DNA from: Chloroflexota bacterium
GTDB taxonomy: Bacteria > Chloroflexota > Dehalococcoidia > Bin125
Assembly: GCA_009838735.1 (NCBI GenBank)
Contig: VXQZ01000043.1
Span: 1-57,379, forward strand
Direction: 5' to 3'
Length of the DNA: 57,379 bases
Part shown: piece by piece, positions 9,126 to 18,358 of the stretch
Layout of the letters: each line of letters starts with the position of its first letter
How positions within the stretch are numbered: position 1 is the stretch's first letter
Program-made: the position numbers and the translations under genes
Notes under the pieces: model-generated
What the model was told of the DNA's origin: nothing
The model's input: only the letters and a program-made list of their open reading frames with translations
The model's database searches: none

Positions 9126-9549
9126 CAGTGGCTAGTGGGGTGGGGGGAATTTGCAAGCTCTTGAGGCCGGATGGTACCACGGATAGATGCTTAGGCCTTG
9201 ATCGTTGCGTGAGGAGAGGGAAGTGTGGGCTGAGGTTTTGGCGGGTTGGTGGTGGATGTCCCGGTCCCTGGATGTATCGGATGGCAACACCGCTATGTGT
9301 GCTCCCAGACCTCCAGGGTTCTCGCTTGAGAACTGATCGGGCGTTCTGGAGGATGGTCTTCCGGTTCTTGGAGGGCGGACCGGATATGGCCGATTCGACG
9401 ACCATTGGCTGCTTGCTGACTTCTCACTTTCGGGCTCGGGTGGAGCTTGGGCGGCGACCCGAGCTGGGTGGGTTGGCCGGGGTGATCGTGGATTGGTCAG
9501 GGTCTCGTCCGGTAGTGAGTTACGCTCTCCCGCGATGAAGGAGCATCCG
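9126..9549. other. Intergenic region with no recognisable gene
   Basis: This gap separates two divergent genes, the FRG gene and an alpha/beta hydrolase. I see no homologous frame. It contains a short hairpin GTTCTC-GCTT-GAGAAC (9318-9333) and presumably both promoters. Confidence 0.5.
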
Positions 9550-10587
9550 ATGAGCCGAATGACGGAAGACCCTCGCATTGACCCTCGGCTGAAGGAGGCG
9601 TTTGGCGACGTGCCGGCGTTTCCGCTGCCGAGCTTCGACTCGCGGGAGGAGCTGGTTGCGGCGATGAACTCGCCGGAGGTGCTTGAGGCTCTGCAGGCGA
9701 CGACCGGGGTCTCGGAGGAAGAAGCAGAGGCAGTGGCCCCGTCTGCGGGCTTGACGATCACGACCGAGACGTTCGTCTCGGAGCCGGACGGCAACACGAT
9801 CAAGGTCTCGCTGATGCGGCCTCGGACAGGTCGATCGGACCAACCACTGGCCTGCGTCTACTACATCCACGGCGGCGGCATGGCGCTGCTGTCCGCGTTC
9901 GACGCCAACTACCAGGCGTTAGGCCGGATGATCGCAAATCACGGCGTGGTCGTGGCGATGGTCGACTTCCGCAACTGCGCCGTGCCCTCGTCCGCGCCGG
10001 AGGTCGCGCCGTACCCAGCCGGATTGAACGACTGCGTGTCGGGGCTGAAGTGGCTGATCTCGAAGACTGATGAGTGGGGCATCGACCCAAATCGGATCGT
10101 GGTTTCGGGTTCGAGCGGAGGCGGCAATCTGGCGTTAGCGCTGGGTCTGAGGCTGACGCGCGAGGGTGACGCAGGTTTGATCAGAGGCATCTACGCGATG
10201 TGTCCCTACATTTCCGGAAGCTGGCCGCGCGATGATTTGCCGTCCTCGACCGAGAACAACAGCATCTTTCTTGATACGCACAGCAACTTCGGGGCCATGG
10301 GCTATGGCATGGAGGCGTTCGAGGCGCAGGATCCGGAGGCCTGGCCGCTGTTCGCGACCGAGGAGCATGTCCAGGGATTTCCCGAGACCGTGATCAGCGT
10401 GAACGAATGCGATCCGTTACGCGACGAGGGGATCGAGTTCTACCGACTCTTGCTGCGAGCCGGTCAGCGAGCCCGTTGTCGCCAGGTCATGGGCACGATC
10501 CACGGCGGCGACAACCTGGTCCTGCCCTGCACGGACCTCGCGCTTGCAACAACGCGAGACATGGCGGCGCTCGCGCGGGGGGACTAA
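9550..10587 (+). CDS. Alpha/beta hydrolase, HSL (hormone-sensitive lipase) family
   Basis: This is a predicted cytoplasmic carboxylesterase. Numbered from the ATG at 9550 it has the oxyanion motif HGGGM (107-111), the nucleophile motif GSSGG with Ser189, an acid in NECDPLRDEG, and a His in the IHGGD segment near the C-terminus. I chose 9550 because the GAAGGAG ribosome-binding site at 9537-9543 lies 6 bases upstream; an upstream in-frame GTG at 9493 is less likely. It ends in a 4-base interlocked stop with the convergent CaiB gene. Confidence 0.85.
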   Translation: MSRMTEDPRIDPRLKEAFGDVPAFPLPSFDSREELVAAMNSPEVLEALQATTGVSEEEAEAVAPSAGLTITTETFVSEPDGNTIKVSLMRPRTGRSDQPLACVYYIHGGGMALLSAFDANYQALGRMIANHGVVVAMVDFRNCAVPSSAPEVAPYPAGLNDCVSGLKWLISKTDEWGIDPNRIVVSGSSGGGNLALALGLRLTREGDAGLIRGIYAMCPYISGSWPRDDLPSSTENNSIFLDTHSNFGAMGYGMEAFEAQDPEAWPLFATEEHVQGFPETVISVNECDPLRDEGIEFYRLLLRAGQRARCRQVMGTIHGGDNLVLPCTDLALATTRDMAALARGD

Positions 10588-11855
10588 CGCCGCCGACTGC
10601 GGGCGCGGCGTGACATTGGTTGGCGCGGATTCTTCTGGGCCTCAACCTCGGCGATCTGTTCGTCGCTGAAACCGAGTTCCGACATCACCTCAGCCGTGTG
10701 CTGACCCAGTTCCGGGAACCAGGGCTTGGCGCTGGGCGGCGTCTTGTTGAACTGGGCGAAGTTGCCGGTCATGGGCCGTTTGCCGACGCCGGGCACGTCC
10801 TTCTCGACGATGTAGCCGTTCTTCAAGGCCTGTTCGTCGTTGATCACGTCCTCGTAGTCGAAGACGCGCTGATACATGATGTACTCGCGGCGTTCGTCGA
10901 AGAACTGCTCCCATTCGTCGGTGGTTCGATGCTTCATTGCTCGCGCCACGTGCGGCCGCAGAAGCTTGGCCTGGTCGACCCAGCGAAAATCGTTCATTGG
11001 CGAGCGCTTCCGACTCTCGTTCCAACGCGGATCAGTTCCGATTTCGGGGATCCCGCCGAATTCGCAGAACTCTTGCCAGACTTCGTCTCCCTGCACGTCC
11101 ACGTGAAATGCGCCGCCGTCGGCAGTGAGATAGGTGCCGGCGCTGCCGGGCACATTGGGATGATGCGGTCCCTCGCGCGAGAGCATCGTGCCGGAGATCG
11201 AGGAGTGGTTCAGTTCCCAGCCCTGCATCCAGACCAACACTCCATAAGCGGAGGTGCGGACTTTCTGGCCGACGCCGTGGAGTTCGCGGGCGGCCAGGGC
11301 GGTCATGATCGCCAGGGTGAGGCCCATCGCGCCAGAGGTGTCGCCGATCACCGAGCCTGCGATCATCGGTTGCGTTTCCGGATCGCCGACCATGTTGGCG
11401 ATCCCGCTGCGGACCTGCGCGTATTGGTCGGTCATGCGCTTGTTGCGGTCGGGTCCCTCGTGTCCGAAGCCGTTGGCGATGCCGTAGACGAGCCGCTCGT
11501 TCCGCTTGGCCAGCTCGTCGTAGCCGAGGCCCATGCGCTCGAGCGAGTCCTCGCGGAAGTTGCTCACGAAGACGTCGGCCTGATCGACGAGACGCATCAG
11601 TACTTCGCGGCCGATCTCGGTATGGACGTCCAGGGCGATTGAACGTTTGCCGTGTGAGACCGAGAGGAACTGCGCGCCGGGGGTCTCGGGCGGTGCGGTC
11701 CAGTTGACGCCGGTGTGCCAGCGGTTGGGATCACCGCCAGGCGGTTCGACCTTGACCACGTCTGCGCCCATGTCGGCGAGGAATCCTCCGACCAGTGGTC
11801 CCTGGATGGCGATTGCGAACTCAACGACACGTAGACCTTCGAGGGGTTCTGGCAT
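10584..11855 (-). CDS. CaiB/BaiF family CoA-transferase (1)
   Basis: This family moves CoA between carboxylic acids through an aspartyl-CoA intermediate and often activates acids for degradation. The protein starts PLEGLRVVEF and has GADVVKVEPPGGDP, KRSIALD and SNFREDSLERMGLGYDEL, the standard class III landmarks. The catalytic Asp is most likely the one in RMTDQYAQ. I placed the start at 11855, with AGAGAGA upstream, rather than at the ATG ten codons earlier. The C-terminus is very basic (Arg-rich). The substrate cannot be told from sequence. Two more members lie at 27163 and 29848. Confidence 0.9.
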   Translation of the reverse strand: MPEPLEGLRVVEFAIAIQGPLVGGFLADMGADVVKVEPPGGDPNRWHTGVNWTAPPETPGAQFLSVSHGKRSIALDVHTEIGREVLMRLVDQADVFVSNFREDSLERMGLGYDELAKRNERLVYGIANGFGHEGPDRNKRMTDQYAQVRSGIANMVGDPETQPMIAGSVIGDTSGAMGLTLAIMTALAARELHGVGQKVRTSAYGVLVWMQGWELNHSSISGTMLSREGPHHPNVPGSAGTYLTADGGAFHVDVQGDEVWQEFCEFGGIPEIGTDPRWNESRKRSPMNDFRWVDQAKLLRPHVARAMKHRTTDEWEQFFDERREYIMYQRVFDYEDVINDEQALKNGYIVEKDVPGVGKRPMTGNFAQFNKTPPSAKPWFPELGQHTAEVMSELGFSDEQIAEVEAQKNPRQPMSRRARSRRR

Positions 11856-12002
11856 GTGGGTGTCTCTCTGTTCCGCCGCGATCATAGGGTCGCTGCGCCG
11901 TGCCTGTTGTCAGCGGACGGCGCGATAGGGAGGCGAGAGGATCGTTGGTAAGCTGGTCGGGTCTGGTTCGGGCCGCCCGCGGGCCCTCCCATTGGACCCC
12001 TG

Positions 12003-13781
12003 ATGAGTCACGCCGCCCCGCATACTCCGACTGCCGCGACGGTTGGGTTTGCGCTGCCGCATCGCACCAAGATGCTGATCCTGGGCAGCGCGGTCGTGGC
12101 GATGTTCCTGTCTGCGGTGCAGCACTCGATCGTGGCGACGGCGACGCCCGTGCTCGCCGCCGATCTGGGCCGATTCGATCTGATCGCGTTCATGGAGTCC
12201 GCCTTCATGGCGACCTCGATGCCGGCGGTGGCGATCGCGGGACGCTTGTCGGATGTGTATGGGCGCAAGCCGTTCTTGCTCGGTGGACTGGTGATCTTCG
12301 CCGTGGCCACTGCGCTAGCCGGATTCGCGACGTCGATGGAGATGTTGATTGGATTCCGCGCGCTGCAGGGCATCGGCGGCGGGATCTTGATGGGCAACTC
12401 GTTCTCGATCTCCGGCGACCTGTTTCCGCCGGCCGAGCGGGCCAAGTACATGGGCATCTTCGCGGCCGTCTTTGGAGTCGGGGGTCTGGTCGGGCCACTG
12501 TTGGGCGGGCTGATCGTCGACGCACTGAATTGGCGCTGGGTGTTCTGGTCGATTTTGCCTCTGGCTGCGCTGGCGTTTGCCTCGATTGCGTTCATCATGC
12601 CCTGGCTGCGGCCCCCGCCGCGCAAGGTGGTGATCGACTGGCTGGGCATCGCCGCGATGCTGCTGATGCTGATGCCGGCGATGCTCGCCCTGGCGCTGGT
12701 CTCGACGGGGACGGCCTGGCTCGATACGAAGACGCTGGCGCTGTTTGGAGTGTCGATCCTCGGCGTGCTCGGGTTCGTGGCTGCCGAACGCGCGGCGAAG
12801 GAACCGATCCTGCCGGGAGAGTTGTTCCGCGATCACACGTTCCGGGTTGCAGCGATCGTGATGATGGCCACCGGCGGCGGGTTGTTTGGGGTGTCGTTCT
12901 TCCTGGCGTACTTCATGCAGGGTGTGCTGGGCTATACGCCGACTGCCTCGGGCCTGCTGCTCAGCACCGAGATTGTGTCGATGGTGGTCATGGCCTCGCT
13001 CGCCGGTCAGGTCATGTCGCGTACCGGTCGCTACAAGATGCTCGCGATCATCGCCAGCGTGGTGATCGCCGTCGGCGCCTGGTTGATGACGCAGCTCAGC
13101 GCCGAATCGGGCGCTGTCGACGTGGTCTGGCGGCTGGTGCTGTTTGGCAGCGGGTTGGGATTGCTCTTCCCCTCCGTGATGACCGCGGCGCAGAATGCGC
13201 TGCCCCAGAGAATGCTGGGCACGATCTCAGGTGCGACCCAGTTCTTCCAGGAGATTGGCGGGATCATCGGCGTGACCCTGATCGGCGCGCTGGTCACCGG
13301 TCGACTGACGAGCGAGCTGGCCGCGCGGCTGCCCGCGGACCTCGCCGAGCGTGCCGACCCGACGCAGCTGCTGAACGAGGAAGCTCGAGCCGGTCTGCTG
13401 GCCGAGATCGGCGAAGCCGGTCTGGTTCAGATCCTGACCACCCTGCCCGAGGCGCTGGCGGTCGCCATCACCAACAACTTCTGGATCTCCGTCGGAGTCG
13501 GCCTGATTTCACTGGTCGCCGTCGTGACGTTGCGGGAGAAGCGGTTGCGAACTGGAGAGCACGATCTGCCGGAGGTACCGGAAGGCGCGCTTGGACCTCA
13601 ACCGGGCGCAGTGGCGGGGAATGGCGCCGCCGTGAATGGAGCGCCCGGCTCAGGCTGGACGGACGACCCCGCGCCCGTGGCACGGATCCGGCCTCAGCAG
13701 TCGTTTGCGGGGCGGAACGGTCCAAATGCAAACGGTGATCGGCGCTCAAGCATACGCGCCCCATCAGACATCCACGATTGA
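12003..13781 (+). CDS. MFS exporter, DHA2 (EmrB/QacA-like) family
   Basis: This is a 592-residue inner-membrane proton-driven exporter of the 14-helix DHA2 group. It shows motif A in GRLSDVYGRKP (about 80-90), the ALQGIGGGILMGNSFSISGDLFP segment typical of drug exporters, and the family motif GVGGLVGPLLGG in helix 5. The last 70 or so residues are a hydrophilic, Gly/Pro-rich cytoplasmic tail not needed for the family fold. It is convergent with the small gene at 13785 with only 3 bases between. Confidence 0.9.
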   Translation: MSHAAPHTPTAATVGFALPHRTKMLILGSAVVAMFLSAVQHSIVATATPVLAADLGRFDLIAFMESAFMATSMPAVAIAGRLSDVYGRKPFLLGGLVIFAVATALAGFATSMEMLIGFRALQGIGGGILMGNSFSISGDLFPPAERAKYMGIFAAVFGVGGLVGPLLGGLIVDALNWRWVFWSILPLAALAFASIAFIMPWLRPPPRKVVIDWLGIAAMLLMLMPAMLALALVSTGTAWLDTKTLALFGVSILGVLGFVAAERAAKEPILPGELFRDHTFRVAAIVMMATGGGLFGVSFFLAYFMQGVLGYTPTASGLLLSTEIVSMVVMASLAGQVMSRTGRYKMLAIIASVVIAVGAWLMTQLSAESGAVDVVWRLVLFGSGLGLLFPSVMTAAQNALPQRMLGTISGATQFFQEIGGIIGVTLIGALVTGRLTSELAARLPADLAERADPTQLLNEEARAGLLAEIGEAGLVQILTTLPEALAVAITNNFWISVGVGLISLVAVVTLREKRLRTGEHDLPEVPEGALGPQPGAVAGNGAAVNGAPGSGWTDDPAPVARIRPQQSFAGRNGPNANGDRRSSIRAPSDIHD

Positions 13782-13784
13782 CCG

Positions 13785-14192
13785 CTACGACGATTGCTCC
13801 TTGACTGCCAACCGGTCCCGGCACTCGGACCAGGTGACTTCCTCCGGGTTCGGCGTATGCCATCTGACGAAGGCCGAACGCTCCCGGACCGCAATGTCAT
13901 CGAAGACGTTCACCGCCTCAAGGTGATTGCCGGTCCAGACGAAGCCATCGATTGGCGCATCTCCGGTCCAGATCGACATGGTTGAGAACTGCAACCTGAT
14001 GAAATCGGCTCGTAGCCGATAGCTGACCAGCCCCGGATCGGCCCTCAGCTGCCGTTCGACCGCACGGTTAACCTGGAAAAACCGGCGAAGCTTGCGCCAG
14101 CCTCTCAATTGGAGTCGGGTCGCTACGACGGTCGCGCCGGCCTCTCGCCGTTCTTGTTGGGCCGAGGCTCCTTCGCTGGAATCGGCAGCCAT
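13785..14192 (-). CDS. Small ABM-like (DUF3291/spheroidene monooxygenase-like) protein
   Basis: This 135-residue protein has the pattern of ferredoxin-like dimeric barrel proteins: strand VVATRLQLRGW, helix FFQVNRAVERQL, strand GLVSYRLRADF, TMSIWTG and a helix ending in FVRWHTPNPEE. Related small proteins of this type are often annotated as monooxygenase-like but many have no proven activity. The first 20 residues look disordered. It faces divergently from the alpha/beta hydrolase at 14264. Confidence 0.6.
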   Translation of the reverse strand: MAADSSEGASAQQERREAGATVVATRLQLRGWRKLRRFFQVNRAVERQLRADPGLVSYRLRADFIRLQFSTMSIWTGDAPIDGFVWTGNHLEAVNVFDDIAVRERSAFVRWHTPNPEEVTWSECRDRLAVKEQSS

Positions 14193-14263
14193 CTTGGTAC
14201 TCCAGGGTGGCTAGGCTACCGAAATGTGAAGCGGAACCCGGGAGACAGTTGGAATCACTGAGC

Positions 14264-15181
14264 ATGGTGTCTCTTGTCGGCAGAGCTGACAGCAAGAAGT
14301 TGGATGCGCTCAATGCCGCGTCTGAGGTAGTTGAGACGACTCGTGGGCCGGTGGAGTTCGCACGGCACGGCGACGCGCCCTACGTCCTGATCTTTCACGG
14401 CACGCCTCAGGGTCACCACGCCAGCTTCGTCGGCGAGCCGCTCGAAGCAGAAGGACTTGGCACGATCACCCCGTCTCGGCCGGGCTATCTGCGCACGCCG
14501 CTCGAGACCGGCCGCACCTTCACCGATCAGGCAGACGCCGCGGCCGCCCTACTGGACTCGCTTGGAGTCGACCGGGTGGCCGCCTATGGCATCTCGGGCG
14601 GCGGTCCGAGCAGCATTGAGTTCGCCGCCCGACACCCCGTCCGGGTCGCATGCCTGATGCTCGAAGTGGCGATCTCGCAACGGTTCGCTCCGGATGTCTC
14701 GCCGCTGATCATGGCGCTGGCGAGGAGCTCGGTCGCGTTCAGGATCCAGGCTCGGCTGCTGCGCTGGTACCCGCGATTTGCCGTGAGCCAGATGATGAAG
14801 GTCGAGAGTACGCACGAGCCTGGGGAGATCTCGCGGATTACACAGGACGTCATTGGCGATCCTGAGAAGATGGACATTCTGCGTCAGCTCTCCGACGGTC
14901 CGCCCTTCGGCATGTTGCGCGCGGGATTCGACAACGACCTGAAGCAATTCGCTTCAATCGAGCAGCTGCCGCTGGATCGAGTGAGCTGTCCGACCCTGGT
15001 CGTCCACGGGACGCACGACGGGGACGTTCCGTTCGCTCATGCCGAGCACTCGGCCGCCGGGATTCGGGACGCCGAGCTGTACACGGTCGAGAACGGCTGG
15101 CATCTGCTGCGATTGAGCGATGGCGCAGGCGCCTACCTTCGAGCCGAGCTTGACTTCCTCAAACAACACTTGCTTGCGTAA
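14264..15181 (+). CDS. Alpha/beta hydrolase fold protein
   Basis: This is a serine hydrolase of the canonical alpha/beta fold. It has the oxyanion loop HGTPQG, the nucleophile elbow GISGGG (Ser in YGISGGGPSS), an Asp in HGTHDGDVPF, and a His in NGWHLLRLS near the C-terminus, giving a full catalytic triad. The substrate is unknown. I chose the ATG at 14264; a GTG at 14207 would add 19 residues that look unconserved. It reads in the same direction as the PhyH gene 88 bases downstream. Confidence 0.82.
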   Translation: MVSLVGRADSKKLDALNAASEVVETTRGPVEFARHGDAPYVLIFHGTPQGHHASFVGEPLEAEGLGTITPSRPGYLRTPLETGRTFTDQADAAAALLDSLGVDRVAAYGISGGGPSSIEFAARHPVRVACLMLEVAISQRFAPDVSPLIMALARSSVAFRIQARLLRWYPRFAVSQMMKVESTHEPGEISRITQDVIGDPEKMDILRQLSDGPPFGMLRAGFDNDLKQFASIEQLPLDRVSCPTLVVHGTHDGDVPFAHAEHSAAGIRDAELYTVENGWHLLRLSDGAGAYLRAELDFLKQHLLA

Positions 15182-15269
15182 GCTCGCCGACCGTCTCGGC
15201 GTCGTTGGCTACTCATTGGCTACATTGCTCAGGTCAGGCAACGAGCCTGTGGATTGAAGGCCTCAACCG

Positions 15270-16166
15270 ATGACACAACGGACCGACGCGTTTCCGGAAC
15301 TGCAACGCGACCTTCGTTTCTTCCCCCTGGGGGTCGATCAGCCGGAGCAATTGTCGACGGAACAAATCGAGCAGTACAACGACAAGGGGTACGTCTTTCC
15401 GATAGACATCTTCTCGCAGTCGGAGATCGAGTCGATTCGCGGCTACTTCGACGAACTGCTGCCCAAAGCGCTGGAGGCGGGCTGGAACAGCTACGAGCTG
15501 ACCAACTGGCACAAGCACTGCCAGGGCGTGTGGGACATCGTCACCGACTGCCGGATCCTCGACATCATGGAAGACATGCTCGGCGAGACGGTGATCCTCC
15601 GGCACAGCCACTTCTTCGCCAAGCTGCCCGGCGACGGGATGCGCGTGAGCTGGCACCAGGATGCCTCGTACTGGCCGATCACGCCGAGCAAGGTCGTGTC
15701 GGCCTGGCTGGCGATCGATGATTCTGACCTGGGTAACGGGGCGATGCAGGTGATTCCCGGCTCGCATCTCAAGGCCCAGGTCGAGTTCCGCGACAGCACT
15801 GCCGAAGAGCACAACGTGCTCAATCAGACGGTCGAGGAGCCGGAGGAGCACGGCGATCCGCCGGTTGCGCTTGAACTCAAGGCGGGTCAGATTTCTTTGC
15901 ACAGCGACTGGGTGTTGCATGGCTCGGAGCCGAACGATTCGAGTCGCCGGCGCTGTGGGCTGGCGATGCGCTATCTGTCGAAGGATGTCCGTGCCTATAA
16001 CGGTTGGAACGAGAACTCGATCATCTGTCGCGGGGAAGAGCCGACCGGTCACTGGGCGCACCATCCCCGTCCGGACGGGGAGCTGATTCCGGTCAAGGAC
16101 GGCAGCGGCGATCCGACCTCAGTCAGCATGGAGCAGCGCGACGGCGGCAACGGAGTACGCCGCTAG
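15270..16166 (+). CDS. Phytanoyl-CoA dioxygenase (PhyH) family protein
   Basis: PhyH enzymes are Fe(II)/2-oxoglutarate oxygenases that hydroxylate acyl-CoA and other small substrates. The 298 residues contain the iron facial triad: His129 and Asp131 in WHQDASYWP and His217 in VLHGSEPN, with the 2-oxoglutarate-binding Arg expected in the following RRRCGLAMRY stretch. The segment GAMQVIPGSH is also typical. The length fits. The substrate is not predictable; such genes are greatly expanded in SAR202-type Chloroflexota. Confidence 0.9.
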   Translation: MTQRTDAFPELQRDLRFFPLGVDQPEQLSTEQIEQYNDKGYVFPIDIFSQSEIESIRGYFDELLPKALEAGWNSYELTNWHKHCQGVWDIVTDCRILDIMEDMLGETVILRHSHFFAKLPGDGMRVSWHQDASYWPITPSKVVSAWLAIDDSDLGNGAMQVIPGSHLKAQVEFRDSTAEEHNVLNQTVEEPEEHGDPPVALELKAGQISLHSDWVLHGSEPNDSSRRRCGLAMRYLSKDVRAYNGWNENSIICRGEEPTGHWAHHPRPDGELIPVKDGSGDPTSVSMEQRDGGNGVRR

Positions 16167-16181
16167 CCGCGCGCTCGCGGT

Positions 16182-16550
16182 TCAGCCCAGGATTCGCTGC
16201 TTCATTCCCGGAGTGGAGGGCTGAATCGCCCGCCGGGGTCGCGGATCGCCGTCCGCAGGGTTATTGGCGCCGCCGTCATTCGGCTTCGTGCTGCTGAGCG
16301 GCATGTTGATCAGCGCATGATGCGAGACATGACAGGTCTCGCACCAGAAGGAGCAGCGCAGAACCTGCGAGTCGCCGAAATAGGGCGTGATTCGCTCCAC
16401 CGTGACCTGGTGTCCGTCGTGACCCCATTCGCGCAGTTCGCGATTGGCAAGTTGTACCAGTCGCCCCAGACTTCGTCCGGGATATCCATCGCGCTGGTCG
16501 AATTGCTGGAGCGCGTTCCACACCGATTCTGTCGTCAGCACCACTTCCAC
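16182..16550 (-). CDS. Small hypothetical protein with Cys/His cluster
   Basis: This 122-residue frame has a central segment CSFWCETCHVSHH (three Cys and three His within 13 residues) that could bind zinc, after a helical N-terminus. I do not recognise the family. A GGAGG ribosome-binding site lies so close to the first GTG that translation may begin 2-3 codons later. It is convergent with the PhyH gene (15-base gap). The C-terminal third is Pro-rich and probably disordered. Confidence 0.45.
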   Translation of the reverse strand: MEVVLTTESVWNALQQFDQRDGYPGRSLGRLVQLANRELREWGHDGHQVTVERITPYFGDSQVLRCSFWCETCHVSHHALINMPLSSTKPNDGGANNPADGDPRPRRAIQPSTPGMKQRILG

Positions 16551-16608
16551 CTCCGCATGAGGAACATACTGTTGTCTCCAGCTACACCGGTGCTAGTCAC
16601 GACTCCAT

Positions 16609-16638
16609 TTGACACTGATTGTGGATGAAGTGGATACA
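16609..16638 (+). promoter_or_regulatory. Possible sigma70-type promoter for the YtcJ gene at 16734
   Basis: A perfect -35 hexamer TTGACA (16609-16614) is followed after 18 bases by a weak -10 candidate GATACA (16633-16638), about 95 bases before the start codon. The -10 match is poor, so this is tentative. Confidence 0.25.
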
Positions 16639-16733
16639 GGTCCGGCAATCCTGGGGCTGGCATCTGGTTCCCCGCGTAGCGAAAATCGGTAGCCTCTGGT
16701 GGGCGCACTCGCGCAGACTCTGAGGAGCTAGAA

Positions 16734-18350
16734 ATGGAAATACTGTTCACCGGTGGACGGGTGCTGACCATCGACCCGATGGATCGGATTGTCTCGGGAG
16801 TGGCCGTGCGCGATGGGCGAGTGATCGCGGTCGGCGACAGCGCCGAAGCGCGCGCCGCAGTAGGACCGGACGCAGTGCACGTCGACCTGCGCGGCCGCGC
16901 GCTCGTGCCGGGATTCTGCGACCCGCACAATCACTTCTCGATGACCACGTTCGAGCCGCGCTCGGTCGACTGCCGCAGGCCGCCGCTGGCGAACAAGTCG
17001 GCCGTGCTCGACGCGCTCGCGGCAGCGGCTTCCGGCAGCCCCGACGGGCAGTGGATCTGGGGACTCGGCTACTCCCAGACTGAACCGGGCGTCGTCACCG
17101 ACGACATGCTGTTCCGGCACGAACTGGACGAGGTGGCTCCGAACAACCCGGTCTGCGTGATGGATTCGTCGTATCACGCCTGCTACGCCAACTCGGCGGC
17201 GCTGGCGCTGGTCGGCATTGACCGCCAGACGCCCGATCCACGAGGTGGGAACATCCTGCACGACGACAGCGGGGAACCGAACGGCGTGCTCTGGGAGCGG
17301 GCGATGGATCCGGTCCACCACGCCACCATGCGTTCGTACATTGACACATTTGGCCCCGACGTTGTGGCTGGGCTGGTGGAACAGAACTCGATGCGCCACC
17401 TCTCGCACGGGATCACGAGCGTGGGCGACGCGCTGGTGATGCCCGAGAGCGCAGAGATCTATCGACTCACGGACGAGCGCGGACAGTTGCCGATCGCCAT
17501 TCACCAGATGCGCGGCGGACCCGGTTTCTTCGCTGCGCCCGAAGACGCCGCCGCAGGCGCCTACATGGACGATGACGTCTCGGACCGTCTGCGGGGCGGG
17601 ATTGTCAAGATTTTCATGGACCCGGTCTGGCCATCTCCGGCGATGGAGCTTTGCCATCCCGACGGCGCGACCGAACCGATCGGCGAGCCCTACTACGGGC
17701 AGGAAGAGGTCGACCACCTGGTGCTGGACGCGGCGTCTCGCGGCCTGCAGGTTGCGATTCATTGCATCGGTAACCGGGCGGTCGAACAGGGGTTGAACGC
17801 ATTCGAACGTGCGCTGCGAGAGACCCCCGGCGAGGATCGCCGATTCCGCATTGAACACTTCATGTTTGCGACCAATGATCAGATCGATCGAGCCCAGTCA
17901 CTCGGCGTGATGATCTCGCACCAACCGCCGTTCCTGCATCTGATCGGCGACTACTTCGAGCAGATGACTGCCCAGCCTGGGCTTGACACCGTGCCGATGC
18001 CGTATCGCAGCATGTTGGATGCCGGCGTGCACGTGGCGTCGGGATCCGACTTCCCCTGCGCCCCCGTGCCACCGCTGCTGGGGCTGTATGGATTAACAAC
18101 ACGCACCTCACACGACGGCACGGTGATCGCCGCCGACGAGGCGATCTCTCCGCTCGAAGCAATGCGCACCTACACGCTCAACTCGGCCGCCGCGATGTTC
18201 CGCGATCACGAGGTCGGATCGATCGAAGTCGGCAAGCGCGCCGACATGGCAGTGCTCAGCCATGATCCGACGCTGGTCGACTCGACATACCTTCGCGAGA
18301 TCGTCGTGCAGCAGACCTACGTCGACGGTGAGTTGTTGTACTCGGTGTAG
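16734..18350 (+). CDS. YtcJ-type amidohydrolase (1)
   Basis: This is a 538-residue metal-dependent hydrolase of the amidohydrolase 3 (YtcJ) group. It has the N-terminal beta-sandwich strands (ILFTGGRVLTID), the first metal pair in PHNH (His65 and His67), a conserved HCIGNRAVEQ His in the barrel, RIEH, and the catalytic Asp in ASGSDFPCAP. An AGGAG ribosome-binding site precedes the ATG. The reaction is probably hydrolysis of an amide, lactam or carbamate; the substrate is unknown. A close paralogue in the same orientation lies at 22864, and the two bracket the sterol-type operon. Confidence 0.9.
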   Translation: MEILFTGGRVLTIDPMDRIVSGVAVRDGRVIAVGDSAEARAAVGPDAVHVDLRGRALVPGFCDPHNHFSMTTFEPRSVDCRRPPLANKSAVLDALAAAASGSPDGQWIWGLGYSQTEPGVVTDDMLFRHELDEVAPNNPVCVMDSSYHACYANSAALALVGIDRQTPDPRGGNILHDDSGEPNGVLWERAMDPVHHATMRSYIDTFGPDVVAGLVEQNSMRHLSHGITSVGDALVMPESAEIYRLTDERGQLPIAIHQMRGGPGFFAAPEDAAAGAYMDDDVSDRLRGGIVKIFMDPVWPSPAMELCHPDGATEPIGEPYYGQEEVDHLVLDAASRGLQVAIHCIGNRAVEQGLNAFERALRETPGEDRRFRIEHFMFATNDQIDRAQSLGVMISHQPPFLHLIGDYFEQMTAQPGLDTVPMPYRSMLDAGVHVASGSDFPCAPVPPLLGLYGLTTRTSHDGTVIAADEAISPLEAMRTYTLNSAAAMFRDHEVGSIEVGKRADMAVLSHDPTLVDSTYLREIVVQQTYVDGELLYSV

Positions 18351-18358
18351 GAGACCGG

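Noticed and set aside
9318-9333. Short hairpin as a regulatory RNA or terminator
   Set aside because: The 6-bp stem is short, has no T-tract, and does not lie at the 3' end of a gene.
11900-13738. Long open frame of 612 codons on the same strand as the MFS exporter
   Set aside because: It runs in another frame over the same DNA as a clear membrane transporter, and its Arg/Ala/Gly-rich composition is a by-product of high GC.
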